Shown here in pieces: positions 5,045 to 12,856 of a stretch of 20,154 bases of DNA; within the stretch, counting starts at the first letter, position 1; every line of letters begins with the position of its first letter. The notes below the pieces were generated by a model. That model saw nothing but the letters and a program-made list of their open reading frames with translations. It was not told where the DNA came from and did not search any database. Where the stretch lies: the NCBI GenBank assembly GCA_002309575.1, contig DBXP01000016.1, forward strand, positions 62,489 to 82,642, given 5' to 3'. Made by a program: the position numbers and the translations under genes. The stretch comes from a bacterium UBP6_UBA1209 (GTDB lineage: Bacteria; UBP6; UBA1177).

Positions 5045-7825
5045 CTAAAGAACTGTCTTCAGCCACTTTCCGGTGAGCGAGCCTTTGATTTTTGTAAGCT
5101 CTTCGGGAGTACCTGTTCCGACGATCAGACCGCCTTCGTCGCCGCCCTGCGGACCGACGTCGATGACGTAATCGGCACATTTGATCACGTCGAGATCGTG
5201 CTCGATCACTATGACTGTCGAACCCTTGTCAACCAGCTGGTTTATGATTTTTATGAGTTTTTTGATGTCGTCGAAGTGCAGGCCGGTCGTCGGTTCGTCG
5301 AGGATGTAGAGCGAGTTGTCGGAGCGCTTTTTCGAGAGCTCCTTGGCAAGCTTGATGCGCTGAGCCTCGCCGCCGGACAGCGTATGGGCCGGCTGCCCGA
5401 GCCGGATATAGCCGAGACCGATGGAATTCAGAAGCTGGAGTTTCCGGTGGATCGGAGGGAAGGGCGAAAAGAGTTTGGCGGCGTGGGCGATATCCATATC
5501 CAGAACATCGTGGATGCTGCAGCCGTTATACTTCACGCTAAGAGTCTCGCTGTTGAAGCGTTTTCCGCCGCAGTCAGGGCACTTCACGAAGGTGTCCGGC
5601 ATGAAGTTCATCTCGATTTTGATGATCCCTGCGCCCTGGCAGGTCTCGCAGCGGCCGCCCTTGACGTTGAACGAAAATCTGCCGGCGCTGTACCCCCTGG
5701 CCCTCGATTCCGGCATCTTCGCGAAGAGGTCGCGGATGTAGCCGAAGGTATCGGTATAGGTCGCCGGATTTGAGCGCGGGGTCCTGCCTATCGGCTGCTG
5801 GTCGATCTCGGTAAGCTCCTCTATTTTGCCGTCGACATGCAGCCTCTTGAAACCAGCCTTTTCGCCACGGAGCGCAGGCAGCAGGGTCTCCAGGACAAGC
5901 GAGCTCTTGCCGCTCCCCGAGACGCCGGTGACCGCACAGAGGACGCCGAGCGGGAACCTGACCGAAACATCCCGCAGGTTGTTTGTCGTCACCCCTTCGA
6001 GTGTTATCCAGCCTGTCGGGAGACGCCTGACGGCAGGTACTTCGATGAGCTTCCGCCCGCTCAGATAGTCTCCGGTCAGCGAGTCAGGAGCCTTCACGAT
6101 GTCGGCAGTCTTTCCGATAAACTTGAGCTCTCCGCCCAGCTCCCCCGCTCCCGGTCCGAGATCGACCAGAAGATCTGCCGCCTCCATGATGCTGCGGTCA
6201 TGCTCGACGACGATCACGGTGTTGCCGAGATCCCGCAGATTTTTCAGAAGAACGATGACCTTGTCGATGTCGTCCGGATGCAGACCTATGCTGGGCTCGT
6301 CAAGAACGTAGGTGACGCCCGTCAGCGCCGAACCTATCTGCGTAGCCAGGTTGATCCGCTGCGCCTCGCCGCCCGAGAGCGTGCAGGTCTGCCGGTTGAG
6401 CGTCAGGTATCCGAGCCCGACCGAATTCAAAAAACCAAGCCTCGAGCGGATCTCCTTCAGCGGTTTTGCCGCAACCTCGTTCTCAAACTCGTTGAAACCG
6501 AAGAAATGCGGATCGTCGAACTTTTTGATGAGATCCTTGACCTGGATTTCGCACAGATCATAAATATTCAAGCCTCCCAAAGTCACGGACAGCGCCTTTC
6601 CGGTGAGCCGTTTGCCTTTGCAGGTCGGGCAGACGCCCTCAGCGAGATACTGCATCAGCTCCTCCCTGACCGCTTCGGATTCACTGTCACGGAAACGTCT
6701 TTCGAGCATAGGCATAAGTCCTTCGAAACGTCTCGAAAAACGGTGGTGCGAAGTCTTTGTGTCGAAACTGAAATCTATCTCCTCTTCCGAGCCGTAAAGC
6801 AGGGTGTGCTGGAGTTTTTTCGAAAGCTTGTTGAAGGGCTTCTGCGGGTCCTCGCCGTAGTATTCGATCACCTGCTTCATCGTGAATTTCGTGAAGGTCC
6901 CGAGCGACGGCATCGCACGGTTGAGCGGCAGCTCCGGCGCGACCAGGACCTTGTTGACATCCATGTAGCTCTTCGTTCCGAGTCCCTGGCAGTCAGGGCA
7001 CGCGCCACGCGGATTGTTGAACGAGAAGGTCCTAGGCTCGATCTCGTCGTAATAGATATCGCAGTAGGGGCATGAGAAATTCTCGCTGAATAGCTGCTCA
7101 GCGCCGCCGACCTCCTGAACGATGAGCTTGCCGCTACCCTTCTTCAGCGCAGTTTCCACCGACGCACTGATCCTCGAAGTGTCCGAATCGGGCTTTATCA
7201 CGAGCCTGTCGACGACGACCTTGATCGTATGCTTTTTGTTTTTATCGAGCTTCGGCAGCTCCTCGTCAAGACGTACCTCGGCATCGTCGATGACCGCCCT
7301 GAGATAGCCCTCCCTGTTCAAATCTTCGAGCAGTTTTTCATAACTTCCCTTTCTCCCGGAAACAACAGGCGACAGGATCAGAAGCTTTTTGCCGGTCATG
7401 TTCAGGATAGTCTCGACGATCCTGTTTGCCGGAGTTTTTGTGATCTCCCGCCCGCAGTTCGAGCAGTGGACCTTGCCGACTCTCGCGTAGAGAAGCCTCA
7501 GATAGTCGTAGATCTCCGTCGTCGTGCCGACGATCGACCTCGGACTTGCATTGAGCCCGCGCTGCTGGATCGCGATCGACGGCGAAAGCCCCTCTATCAG
7601 GTCGGCTTCCGGCTTTTCCAGAAGCTCAAGGAACATCCTGGCATAGCTCGAAAGGCTCTCGACATAGCGCCTCTGCCCCTCGGCATAGATCGTATCGAAG
7701 GCAAGTGATGTCTTGCCTGAACCGCTCACGCCGGTAATTACCGTAAATTTTTCGTGCGGGATCTCAATGTCGAAACCCTTCAGATTGTGGTGCCTGACGC
7801 CCTTTATCACTATCGATTTGTTCAT
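5045..7825 (-). CDS. uvrA: UvrABC excinuclease subunit A
   Basis: UvrA is the damage-sensing ATPase of bacterial nucleotide excision repair; it loads UvrB on distorted DNA. The 926-aa length fits the family. Both ABC cassettes are complete: Walker A GVSGSGKT at 32-39 and GVSGSGKS at 634-641, LSGGEAQR signatures (second at about 816), and Walker B LDEP boxes with EHD switches. Zinc ligands are present: CSNC at 121-124, CPYC...CPDC in the insertion module, and C726-x-x-C729 ... C749-x-x-C752 in the second half. The ATG at 7825 follows AAGGAG. The gene is monocistronic and divergent from the glycosyltransferase gene. A GTTTCGCGCAAAC palindrome lies at 7857-7869 in its leader. No SOS box I know is apparent. 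Confidence 0.98.
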   Translation of the reverse strand: MNKSIVIKGVRHHNLKGFDIEIPHEKFTVITGVSGSGKTSLAFDTIYAEGQRRYVESLSSYARMFLELLEKPEADLIEGLSPSIAIQQRGLNASPRSIVGTTTEIYDYLRLLYARVGKVHCSNCGREITKTPANRIVETILNMTGKKLLILSPVVSGRKGSYEKLLEDLNREGYLRAVIDDAEVRLDEELPKLDKNKKHTIKVVVDRLVIKPDSDTSRISASVETALKKGSGKLIVQEVGGAEQLFSENFSCPYCDIYYDEIEPRTFSFNNPRGACPDCQGLGTKSYMDVNKVLVAPELPLNRAMPSLGTFTKFTMKQVIEYYGEDPQKPFNKLSKKLQHTLLYGSEEEIDFSFDTKTSHHRFSRRFEGLMPMLERRFRDSESEAVREELMQYLAEGVCPTCKGKRLTGKALSVTLGGLNIYDLCEIQVKDLIKKFDDPHFFGFNEFENEVAAKPLKEIRSRLGFLNSVGLGYLTLNRQTCTLSGGEAQRINLATQIGSALTGVTYVLDEPSIGLHPDDIDKVIVLLKNLRDLGNTVIVVEHDRSIMEAADLLVDLGPGAGELGGELKFIGKTADIVKAPDSLTGDYLSGRKLIEVPAVRRLPTGWITLEGVTTNNLRDVSVRFPLGVLCAVTGVSGSGKSSLVLETLLPALRGEKAGFKRLHVDGKIEELTEIDQQPIGRTPRSNPATYTDTFGYIRDLFAKMPESRARGYSAGRFSFNVKGGRCETCQGAGIIKIEMNFMPDTFVKCPDCGGKRFNSETLSVKYNGCSIHDVLDMDIAHAAKLFSPFPPIHRKLQLLNSIGLGYIRLGQPAHTLSGGEAQRIKLAKELSKKRSDNSLYILDEPTTGLHFDDIKKLIKIINQLVDKGSTVIVIEHDLDVIKCADYVIDVGPQGGDEGGLIVGTGTPEELTKIKGSLTGKWLKTVL

Positions 7826-7856
7826 TTTTTCTCCTTACAGCCGTGAAAAACCAGGC

Positions 7857-7869
7857 GTTTCGCGCAAAC
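7857..7869. promoter_or_regulatory. Short palindrome in the uvrA leader
   Basis: GTTT-CGCGC-AAAC forms an inverted repeat about 30 bases upstream of the uvrA start, in the 128-bp gap between uvrA and the glycosyltransferase gene. It could be an operator. It does not match the E. coli or Gram-positive LexA box, and nothing else supports a role. Confidence 0.2.
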
Positions 7870-7895
7870 CGTTGAAGCGAAACTCTCCTAAAAAA

Positions 7896-7924
7896 TTGAA
7901 AGGTACACCTTTTCGCATTAAAAT
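7896..7924 (+). promoter_or_regulatory. Strong-looking sigma-70-type promoter of the GT2 operon
   Basis: TTGAAA at 7896-7901 and TAAAAT at 7919-7924 are separated by 17 bases and end 29 bases before the ATG at 7954. Each box matches the consensus in five of six positions. Confidence 0.6.
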
Positions 7925-7953
7925 TCATTGTTTTTAGTAAAAATGAGGTTTTT

Positions 7954-8883
7954 ATGCAGCTATCCGTTTTCATTCCGTTCTGCAACGAAAAAGAGAATCT
8001 GGCCGAATTGATCGGGCGCGTCGAAAAGGGCTGCCGCGCCGTGACCGACGATTTCGAGCTCGTCCTTGTCGATGACGGTTCCAGGGACGGCGGCAGCGTG
8101 ATCGTCGAAGAAAACATGAAGACAAGACCCTGGATAAAGCTCTTCAGACACAAGAAAAACCGCGGACTTACCGAGGCGATGAATACAGGCTTCGCCAAGT
8201 GCAGCGGTGATATAATCGCCTTTCTGCCGGCTGACCTCGAATCTCTGCCCGACGAAGACATACCGATACTCTTCAACGCCTTCACACCTGATGTCGATAT
8301 CGTCTGCGGCCACCGCCAGCATAGACGCGAAGGCAAGATATTTCTTTCAAAAATATACAATGAAATCAGTATGTTCTTGTTCGGGATCAACCTGCATGAC
8401 ATGAACTGGATCAAGGCGTTCAGGCGCGATTGTCTTGAAGATCTGGAGCTTCGGAGCGACTGGCACCGTTTTCTTGTGCAGATCCTTCACATGAAGGGCT
8501 ACAAGGCAATTGAAGTCCCCGTAAACTGGCACAAAAGACGCAGCGGAAAGAGCCATTTCGGGCTGAAACGCATCCCGATATCCTTCTTCGACTCCATAGC
8601 CGTCAAGTTCGTAATGACTTTCACGAAGGCACCGATGAGGATCTTCGGATCGATGGGGTTCATCCAGCTTTTCGCATCGCTTGCGATCGTTGCATGGATG
8701 ATATACAGCCAGTTTGTCCTGAACAATCAGGTTTTCAGGATGAGGCCTCTGCTCTACTTCAGCCTCGGGCTCTTCCTCTCGGGACTTATTTTCATATTCA
8801 TGGGCTTTCTGGCGGAGCTGATCGTCAGCCTGAGAGACGAGATCAGAAAAAACGGCAAAAAAGATGAGGATAAAAATGAGTAA
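7954..8883 (+). CDS. GT2 family glycosyltransferase, polyprenyl-phosphate type
   Basis: The 309-aa protein has the GT-A fold signs of family 2: SVFIPFCNEKENL at the start, LVLVDDGSRDG at about 37-46 and FLPADLES at 90-97. Further on come HDMNWIKAFRR and RRSGKSHFG, typical of dolichyl- or undecaprenyl-phosphate sugar transferases. Two C-terminal membrane helices (about 235-255 and 266-292) place it at the inner membrane. The usual DxD is PAD here; many relatives of the polyprenyl group also have a non-Asp first residue, so I do not take this as inactivation. The likely reaction is sugar transfer from a nucleotide sugar to a lipid-phosphate carrier. It is translationally coupled to the TPR-like gene, with an eight-base overlap, suggesting a joint envelope task. 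Confidence 0.9.
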   Translation: MQLSVFIPFCNEKENLAELIGRVEKGCRAVTDDFELVLVDDGSRDGGSVIVEENMKTRPWIKLFRHKKNRGLTEAMNTGFAKCSGDIIAFLPADLESLPDEDIPILFNAFTPDVDIVCGHRQHRREGKIFLSKIYNEISMFLFGINLHDMNWIKAFRRDCLEDLELRSDWHRFLVQILHMKGYKAIEVPVNWHKRRSGKSHFGLKRIPISFFDSIAVKFVMTFTKAPMRIFGSMGFIQLFASLAIVAWMIYSQFVLNNQVFRMRPLLYFSLGLFLSGLIFIFMGFLAELIVSLRDEIRKNGKKDEDKNE

Positions 8884-9802
8884 CAAGACAAAAACGACAC
8901 TGATTGCACTGATTACCGCAGTTATTCTGATACTTCCGTTTTATTATGTAAGAAAGCACCTGATCGAGAACGAAAGACCCAAAGTCGAAACGATCGACTC
9001 GTATCCGGAACCCGATTTTGCGAAGATCATGTACCTCGGAATGAACGCGTTCGCAGCGGACCTTTTGTTCGCAAGGGCACAATATTATTACGGATCCCAC
9101 TACATTACGGACAAACAGTACAAGCTTCTGGCCCAGATGATCCGCGTGATCATGGCGCTCAATCCCAAACTTCTCTACGCGATCCCGTTCGCGGAGACGG
9201 CAATCGCATCTATGGGGACCTACGATTCAGTCGAGGAGGCCAACAGCCTTCTGCAGCTCGGTCACGAGCTTGAACCGAACAGCTACTACTACATCTTCGA
9301 CCAGGGCTTCAACTATTTCCTTTATCTGAACGACATGGAAAAGGCCTATCCGTACATGTACCGGTCGCTCTCGTTTCCCGACACGCCGAAGGGGCTTTTG
9401 TGGCTCGTAAACCATGTTGCCACGATGGGCGGCGGCTACAGGCTCGGCTATGAACACACAAAGGCGAAACTCGAAACGACCAAGGATCCGAACATGCGCG
9501 AGCAGCTTGAAAAAGATCTCGAGAACTTCGCGAACCTCTACAACCTCACCCTTGCCGCCGACGAGTACTACAAAAAATTCAACAAATCTCCCGACAAAGA
9601 GCTGAATGAGCTTGTATCGTCCGGTCTCATCAAAGAAATTCCGGCAGACATTTTCGGCGGAGCCTACTATTACGACAGTGACAGCAGGCTTGTTAAATCG
9701 ACCTCCGAAGGCGACCGCAGATACAAGGAAAAGCAGGAAGCGAAAAAGCAGAAAGAGGCTGAGAAAAAGGAAGAGACCCCAAAAACAGACTCAAAAAACT
9801 AG
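8876..9802 (+). CDS. Membrane-anchored TPR-like protein with pseudopilin-like tail
   Basis: The 308-aa product starts with an uncleaved anchor (residues 7-24, LIALITAVILILPFYYV); most of the chain is outside the cytoplasm. Residues 50-180 resemble a degenerate TPR family I know from delta-proteobacteria: AADLLFARAQYYYG, then ALNPKLLYAIPF, LLQLGHELEPNSYYYIFDQGFNYF and MEKAYPYMYRSL. Residues 221-277 look different: YYKKFNKSPD, LNELVSSGLIKEIPADIFGGAYYYD recalls the end of GspG-type pseudopilins, which carry an L-V-x-x-G-x-L-x-x-I-P-x-D-P-x-G-x-x-Y pattern. A Lys/Glu-rich tail closes the protein. The ATG at 8876 is preferred over 8864 because GAGGA lies at 8866-8870. Its stop codon shares CTAG at 9799-9802 with the convergent gene. 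Function is unknown; the pairing with the GT2 enzyme suggests envelope glycan work. Confidence 0.8.
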   Translation: MSNKTKTTLIALITAVILILPFYYVRKHLIENERPKVETIDSYPEPDFAKIMYLGMNAFAADLLFARAQYYYGSHYITDKQYKLLAQMIRVIMALNPKLLYAIPFAETAIASMGTYDSVEEANSLLQLGHELEPNSYYYIFDQGFNYFLYLNDMEKAYPYMYRSLSFPDTPKGLLWLVNHVATMGGGYRLGYEHTKAKLETTKDPNMREQLEKDLENFANLYNLTLAADEYYKKFNKSPDKELNELVSSGLIKEIPADIFGGAYYYDSDSRLVKSTSEGDRRYKEKQEAKKQKEAEKKEETPKTDSKN

Positions 9803-11949
9803 AAATTCACCCAAATCGCGGGACGAACAACAAAATCAGGATTGTGAGCTTCGAAATCTCCTATACTCCCGTCGAAGCTGACGCTTTTAGCATAATTCGG
9901 AGCTGAACCGACCGTGCGCAGCCACCAGAAAACAGCACCCTCGCTGCCTCCGTTGCAGTAGCTTGTGCTGGTGCTGATATAGGCCTTTGACCTTGCTCCC
10001 GCCGTCGGATATGCGACTCTTGAACATTGTTTCGGCAGATAGAGTTCGGCTTCCGCCTTGCTCAGCAGAAAGACCCTGTCGCCCGTCGACTGATGAGGCA
10101 CGATCTGGGACTGTTCCGAAGCGCTGAACGACGAGTTGTAGAATGTATCGTTCAACCACCTGCGGATCTCGCTGCCTGCCCAGTTTCCCGAGCCTCCGTC
10201 GAACCTGCGCGCCGCGATCCCCCGCTCGCTTATGATCAGAGCCCTGCCCTTGTCATAGGCGAGGACACGCCACCTTATCGCCGAGCCTTCGTAGGTGCCG
10301 AAACTGGCTTTGATCTGTTCCAGACCGGCCTTTCTTACCTCATCGCTCTTAGGCTGCTGTACCGCAGGTTCCTCTTTTACTATCGTTTCTGTATTTTTCT
10401 CCTCTTCCTTTGCTTTCGGTTCTTCTTCTCTTGCTTTCGGCTCCTCTTCAGCCTTGGCTTTTACAGCTCTTCTTTCCTGAGCCTTCCTTGCAGCCTCGGC
10501 ATGGACCGCTCTGTTCCTTCTCTCCGGCTCGGCCTTCTGATGCGGAGCGTTTCTTCTCTCGGGGTCAGCTGTTTTCACAGGTTCCGGTTTCTGTTCCGGT
10601 TCTGCGGCTGCGGTCTGCCCGGCTTCGGCTTTTTTGACGGCTTCTGCCGCCTCTACTGGTTCGGATTTCTGTTCCGGAGCATTTTTTTCCGCCTTTTCAG
10701 CATTTTTGCGGGTCTCTGTCTCCTGGTGCGCAGCAGCGACATCGACCGACTCGGACCTCTTCGGTTTCTGCTTCAGAAGATCCATGTTCATTGCGGCAAA
10801 GGCTCCGACTCCGGCAAGTATAAGCAGAGTAGCGGCTATGATGACGATTTTATTTCTTTTTTTCCTTTGACGCTCTTTCTCTTCCTGCTCCTCTTCATAC
10901 CTTAAACGGGCTCTGCGCTCGGCTTCGAGACGCTCTTTTTCAGCCTGCTCGCCGGCCCTTCTGAGTCTCTCCGCCTCCGCCCGGCGTTCCGCCTCAAGAC
11001 GCTCGGCTTTCAACCGCTCCTCCTCAAGGCGTTTAGCCTCCTCAGCAGCGATCTCTTCCGCTGTATTTTTGTCCGTTACGAGCCTGACGGATCCGCTCTC
11101 CTTTTCATCGCTCATATAGTCGCCTGCGTTGTTGATGAAACCGTTTTCCGCAAGCAGACTGAGCTCGTCCTCAGTAGGCAGACGCCATGTGTTGTAACCG
11201 TATGTACAGTTTGAATTGACTCTTTCGATTATCTCGTTCGGGACCTTTTTGAAGTTTTTGCCCAGATCCTTCGGGAAGACTTTCAAATATCCGAAAATCA
11301 CGCCGACTTCGCCGGAATAGACTCTTGCCGGTTCGGCAGCGCCCCCTTCCGGAAGGCTTTCCTGGACCTCACGGTCGGCAGGAGCATCGTTCGACAACTT
11401 TATCCGCAGAGCCGGTCTTACCAAAATATCGCTCTTTCCGACATTGACAGCGCAGACATCTCCTGAATAGTAGACGCACAGGGCGAAATTATCTTCTGAC
11501 GACGGAGTCCGGAGCCACCAGCAGCCCGCATCGTTTTTCAGACGGGCGCCGCTGTTCTTCGCATATTCGGACGGATAGAGAGCTCTATCTTCGCCGGACG
11601 GGAGATACTCTTCGAGTTCAGAATAGTCCAGCAGAAAAATTTTATCTTCGCTTTCCGTTGATTCTGTTTCAATTACAGACGGGATTATCCGGGCCTTTTC
11701 AGCCTCATTGAACACCGTCTCAAGAAAAGTCCCGTTCAGCCACCGGCGGATCTCGCTCTCCTTCCAGACATTGCCGCTCGTTCTCGGATTGAATTTCTGA
11801 GCATCAAGTCCATTTTCGCTTATGATCAGAGCCTTGTCGCCGTCGACATCGAGAACGCGCCACTTTATATCCTCGTTTCCGTAGCGGCCGAACCCTTCGA
11901 GCATACTTTCTAGGGCTTTTACGTCCGCTTTAGCTTCTTTGGATCCCAA
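9799..11949 (-). CDS. Bitopic membrane protein with two DUF6273-like domains
   Basis: This 716-aa protein has a striking order. Residues 13-185 are a DUF6273-like domain (IKWRVLDVDGDKALIISENGL, SEIRRWLNGTF, CWWLRTP, ILVRPALRI). Residues 208-292 contain a DUF1566-like stretch (GYNTWRLPTEDEL). Residues 296-366 are a Glu/Arg/Ala coiled coil ending in a basic cluster. Residues 367-386 are a single membrane helix, 390-545 a Pro/Ala/Glu/Lys low-complexity stalk, and 548-716 a second DUF6273-like domain (IRWRVLAYDKGRALIISERGI, SEIRRWLNDTF, FWWLRTV, FVVRPAIWV). The positive cluster before the helix puts the N-terminal domain inside and the C-terminal domain in the periplasm. The start is TTG at 11949 with AGGAG six bases before it. 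The role is unknown; a binding or sensing function is a guess. Confidence 0.88.
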   Translation of the reverse strand: MGSKEAKADVKALESMLEGFGRYGNEDIKWRVLDVDGDKALIISENGLDAQKFNPRTSGNVWKESEIRRWLNGTFLETVFNEAEKARIIPSVIETESTESEDKIFLLDYSELEEYLPSGEDRALYPSEYAKNSGARLKNDAGCWWLRTPSSEDNFALCVYYSGDVCAVNVGKSDILVRPALRIKLSNDAPADREVQESLPEGGAAEPARVYSGEVGVIFGYLKVFPKDLGKNFKKVPNEIIERVNSNCTYGYNTWRLPTEDELSLLAENGFINNAGDYMSDEKESGSVRLVTDKNTAEEIAAEEAKRLEEERLKAERLEAERRAEAERLRRAGEQAEKERLEAERRARLRYEEEQEEKERQRKKRNKIVIIAATLLILAGVGAFAAMNMDLLKQKPKRSESVDVAAAHQETETRKNAEKAEKNAPEQKSEPVEAAEAVKKAEAGQTAAAEPEQKPEPVKTADPERRNAPHQKAEPERRNRAVHAEAARKAQERRAVKAKAEEEPKAREEEPKAKEEEKNTETIVKEEPAVQQPKSDEVRKAGLEQIKASFGTYEGSAIRWRVLAYDKGRALIISERGIAARRFDGGSGNWAGSEIRRWLNDTFYNSSFSASEQSQIVPHQSTGDRVFLLSKAEAELYLPKQCSRVAYPTAGARSKAYISTSTSYCNGGSEGAVFWWLRTVGSAPNYAKSVSFDGSIGDFEAHNPDFVVRPAIWVNF

Positions 11950-11981
11950 TTTTATCTCCTACAATATTTAAAAGAAAACAA

Positions 11982-12058
11982 TGGCGTCTCCGGGCAGATT
12001 CGAACTGCCGGCCTTTCGCTTAGGAGGCGAACGCTCTATCCTGCTGAGCTACGGAGAC
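11982..12058 (-). tRNA. tRNA-Arg (anticodon CCT), CCA encoded
   Basis: On the minus strand the acceptor stem GTCTCCG (12058-12052) pairs with CGGAGAC (11992-11986). The discriminator G at 11985 is followed by an encoded CCA (11984-11982). The anticodon arm is TTCGC / GCGAA with loop CTCCTAA, anticodon CCT at 12024-12022, reading AGG. The T arm has the normal GTTCGAATC. It lies between the M23 lipoprotein gene and the DUF6273-like gene on the same strand, only 32 bases before the latter's start codon. Confidence 0.97.
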
Positions 12059-12071
12059 AAAAGACGCGGGT

Positions 12072-12099
12072 ATAATACTCACTTTTTTTTATATTTCGA
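12072..12099 (-). promoter_or_regulatory. Candidate tRNA-Arg promoter with GC-rich discriminator
   Basis: On the minus strand TCGAAA (12099-12094) and TATTAT (12077-12072) are 16 bases apart. The bases after the -10 box are ACCCGCG, a GC-rich discriminator of the kind found at stringently controlled stable-RNA promoters. Transcription would start about six to eight bases before the tRNA 5' end and could continue into the DUF6273-like gene, since no terminator is visible between them. Confidence 0.45.
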
Positions 12100-12103
12100 T
12101 TTT

Positions 12104-12856
12104 TTATTTCTGAGAAGGGAGAATTTTTGTCGGATCGACCGGCTGGGAGTTGATCCTGATCTCGAAATGGAGGTGAGGTCCGGTCGAGTTTCCGGTCTGG
12201 CCGACGAGAGCGATCTTTTCTCCCTGCTTGACTTCCGCCCCCTCCTGGATCAGGTTTTTGGAGTTGTGGGCGTAGATCGTGAACTCGTCGTTGCTGTGCT
12301 GCAGGACGATAAGGTTCCCGAAGCCGCCCTGAATACCGACCTTGACCGCCTTCCCGGCAGCCGCCGCATAGACCGGCGTACCCTCAGGCGCACCGATATC
12401 GATCCCGTTGTGATTCCTGTTCCACCTGGGACCGAACGGAGAGGTCACGACACCCTTGACCGGCCAGATGTATCTGTTTTTTGCCTTGATGTTAGAGCTC
12501 TTAGCCGGCTGTTTTTTAGGCGGAGCCTTTTTTGCCGGCTGATCTGAACTCTTCGTTTCGGCTGGCTTTGACGGCTGAGACGGTTTCTGCTGTACAGTCT
12601 TTGCCGTTTCTGTACGAGGCGCCGAGACACCGGGAACAAAAATATAGTCACCTGGAGAGATCTTGTTTATATCGGAAAATTCATTGTTTTTTTTGATCGT
12701 GTCGACATCCGTGCCGTAAAGTCTGGCAATTCCGGAAACAGTCTCACCCGATTTTACCCGGTGGTAAATACCGTAGTTCGATGAAGTCGCGCACGAAACA
12801 AAGAATAAAAAGAGTAAAACAGTAAATATTAACCTGATCTTTATATCTACAACCAT
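12104..12856 (-). CDS. NlpD-like lipoprotein with LysM and M23 peptidase domains
   Basis: The 250-aa product has a lipoprotein signal (hydrophobic 9-20, FVSC with Cys22), a LysM peptidoglycan-binding domain (about 30-75: YHRVKSGETVSGIARLYG), a Pro/Lys/Ser linker and an M23 domain (128-246). Zinc and catalytic residues are all present: H149-x-x-x-D153 in NHNGIDIG, H197 in TIYAHNS and H228-x-H230 in GPHLHFE. E. coli NlpD has lost such residues and only activates amidases; this protein could itself cut peptidoglycan cross-links, or still act as an activator. Location is the periplasmic face of a membrane. The ATG at 12856 lies inside the end of the ankyrin gene, a 10-base overlap with a weak GGAA site, implying translational coupling. 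Confidence 0.93.
   Translation of the reverse strand: MVVDIKIRLIFTVLLFLFFVSCATSSNYGIYHRVKSGETVSGIARLYGTDVDTIKKNNEFSDINKISPGDYIFVPGVSAPRTETAKTVQQKPSQPSKPAETKSSDQPAKKAPPKKQPAKSSNIKAKNRYIWPVKGVVTSPFGPRWNRNHNGIDIGAPEGTPVYAAAAGKAVKVGIQGGFGNLIVLQHSNDEFTIYAHNSKNLIQEGAEVKQGEKIALVGQTGNSTGPHLHFEIRINSQPVDPTKILPSQK

Noticed and set aside
5045..5773. Plus-strand frame of 246 codons starting at 5033
   Set aside because: Antisense to the C-terminal ABC domain of UvrA; no ribosome site and it begins inside the terminator T tract.
5837..7075. 412-codon plus-strand open frame
   Set aside because: It lies wholly antisense to the unmistakable uvrA gene and its translation is Arg/Asp-rich without any domain; codon bias of uvrA leaves this frame open.
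7826..7953. LexA (SOS) box before uvrA
   Set aside because: Only the GTTTCGCGCAAAC palindrome is present, which does not match the LexA boxes I know.
7954..8883. Inactive glycosyltransferase because the DxD reads PAD
   Set aside because: Polyprenyl-type GT2 relatives often have a non-Asp first residue at this place, and the remaining motifs are intact, so inactivation is not supported.
10027..10905. 292-codon plus-strand frame rich in Phe, Leu and Cys, looking like a membrane protein
   Set aside because: It is the antisense of the Glu/Lys/Arg-rich stalk and coiled coil of the DUF6273-like protein; Glu and Lys codons read backwards give Phe, Leu and Ser.
11982..12058. tRNA-Arg as an attachment site of an integrated element
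   Set aside because: No integrase gene and no repeated tRNA 3' end were seen in the window; the neighbours on both sides look chromosomal.
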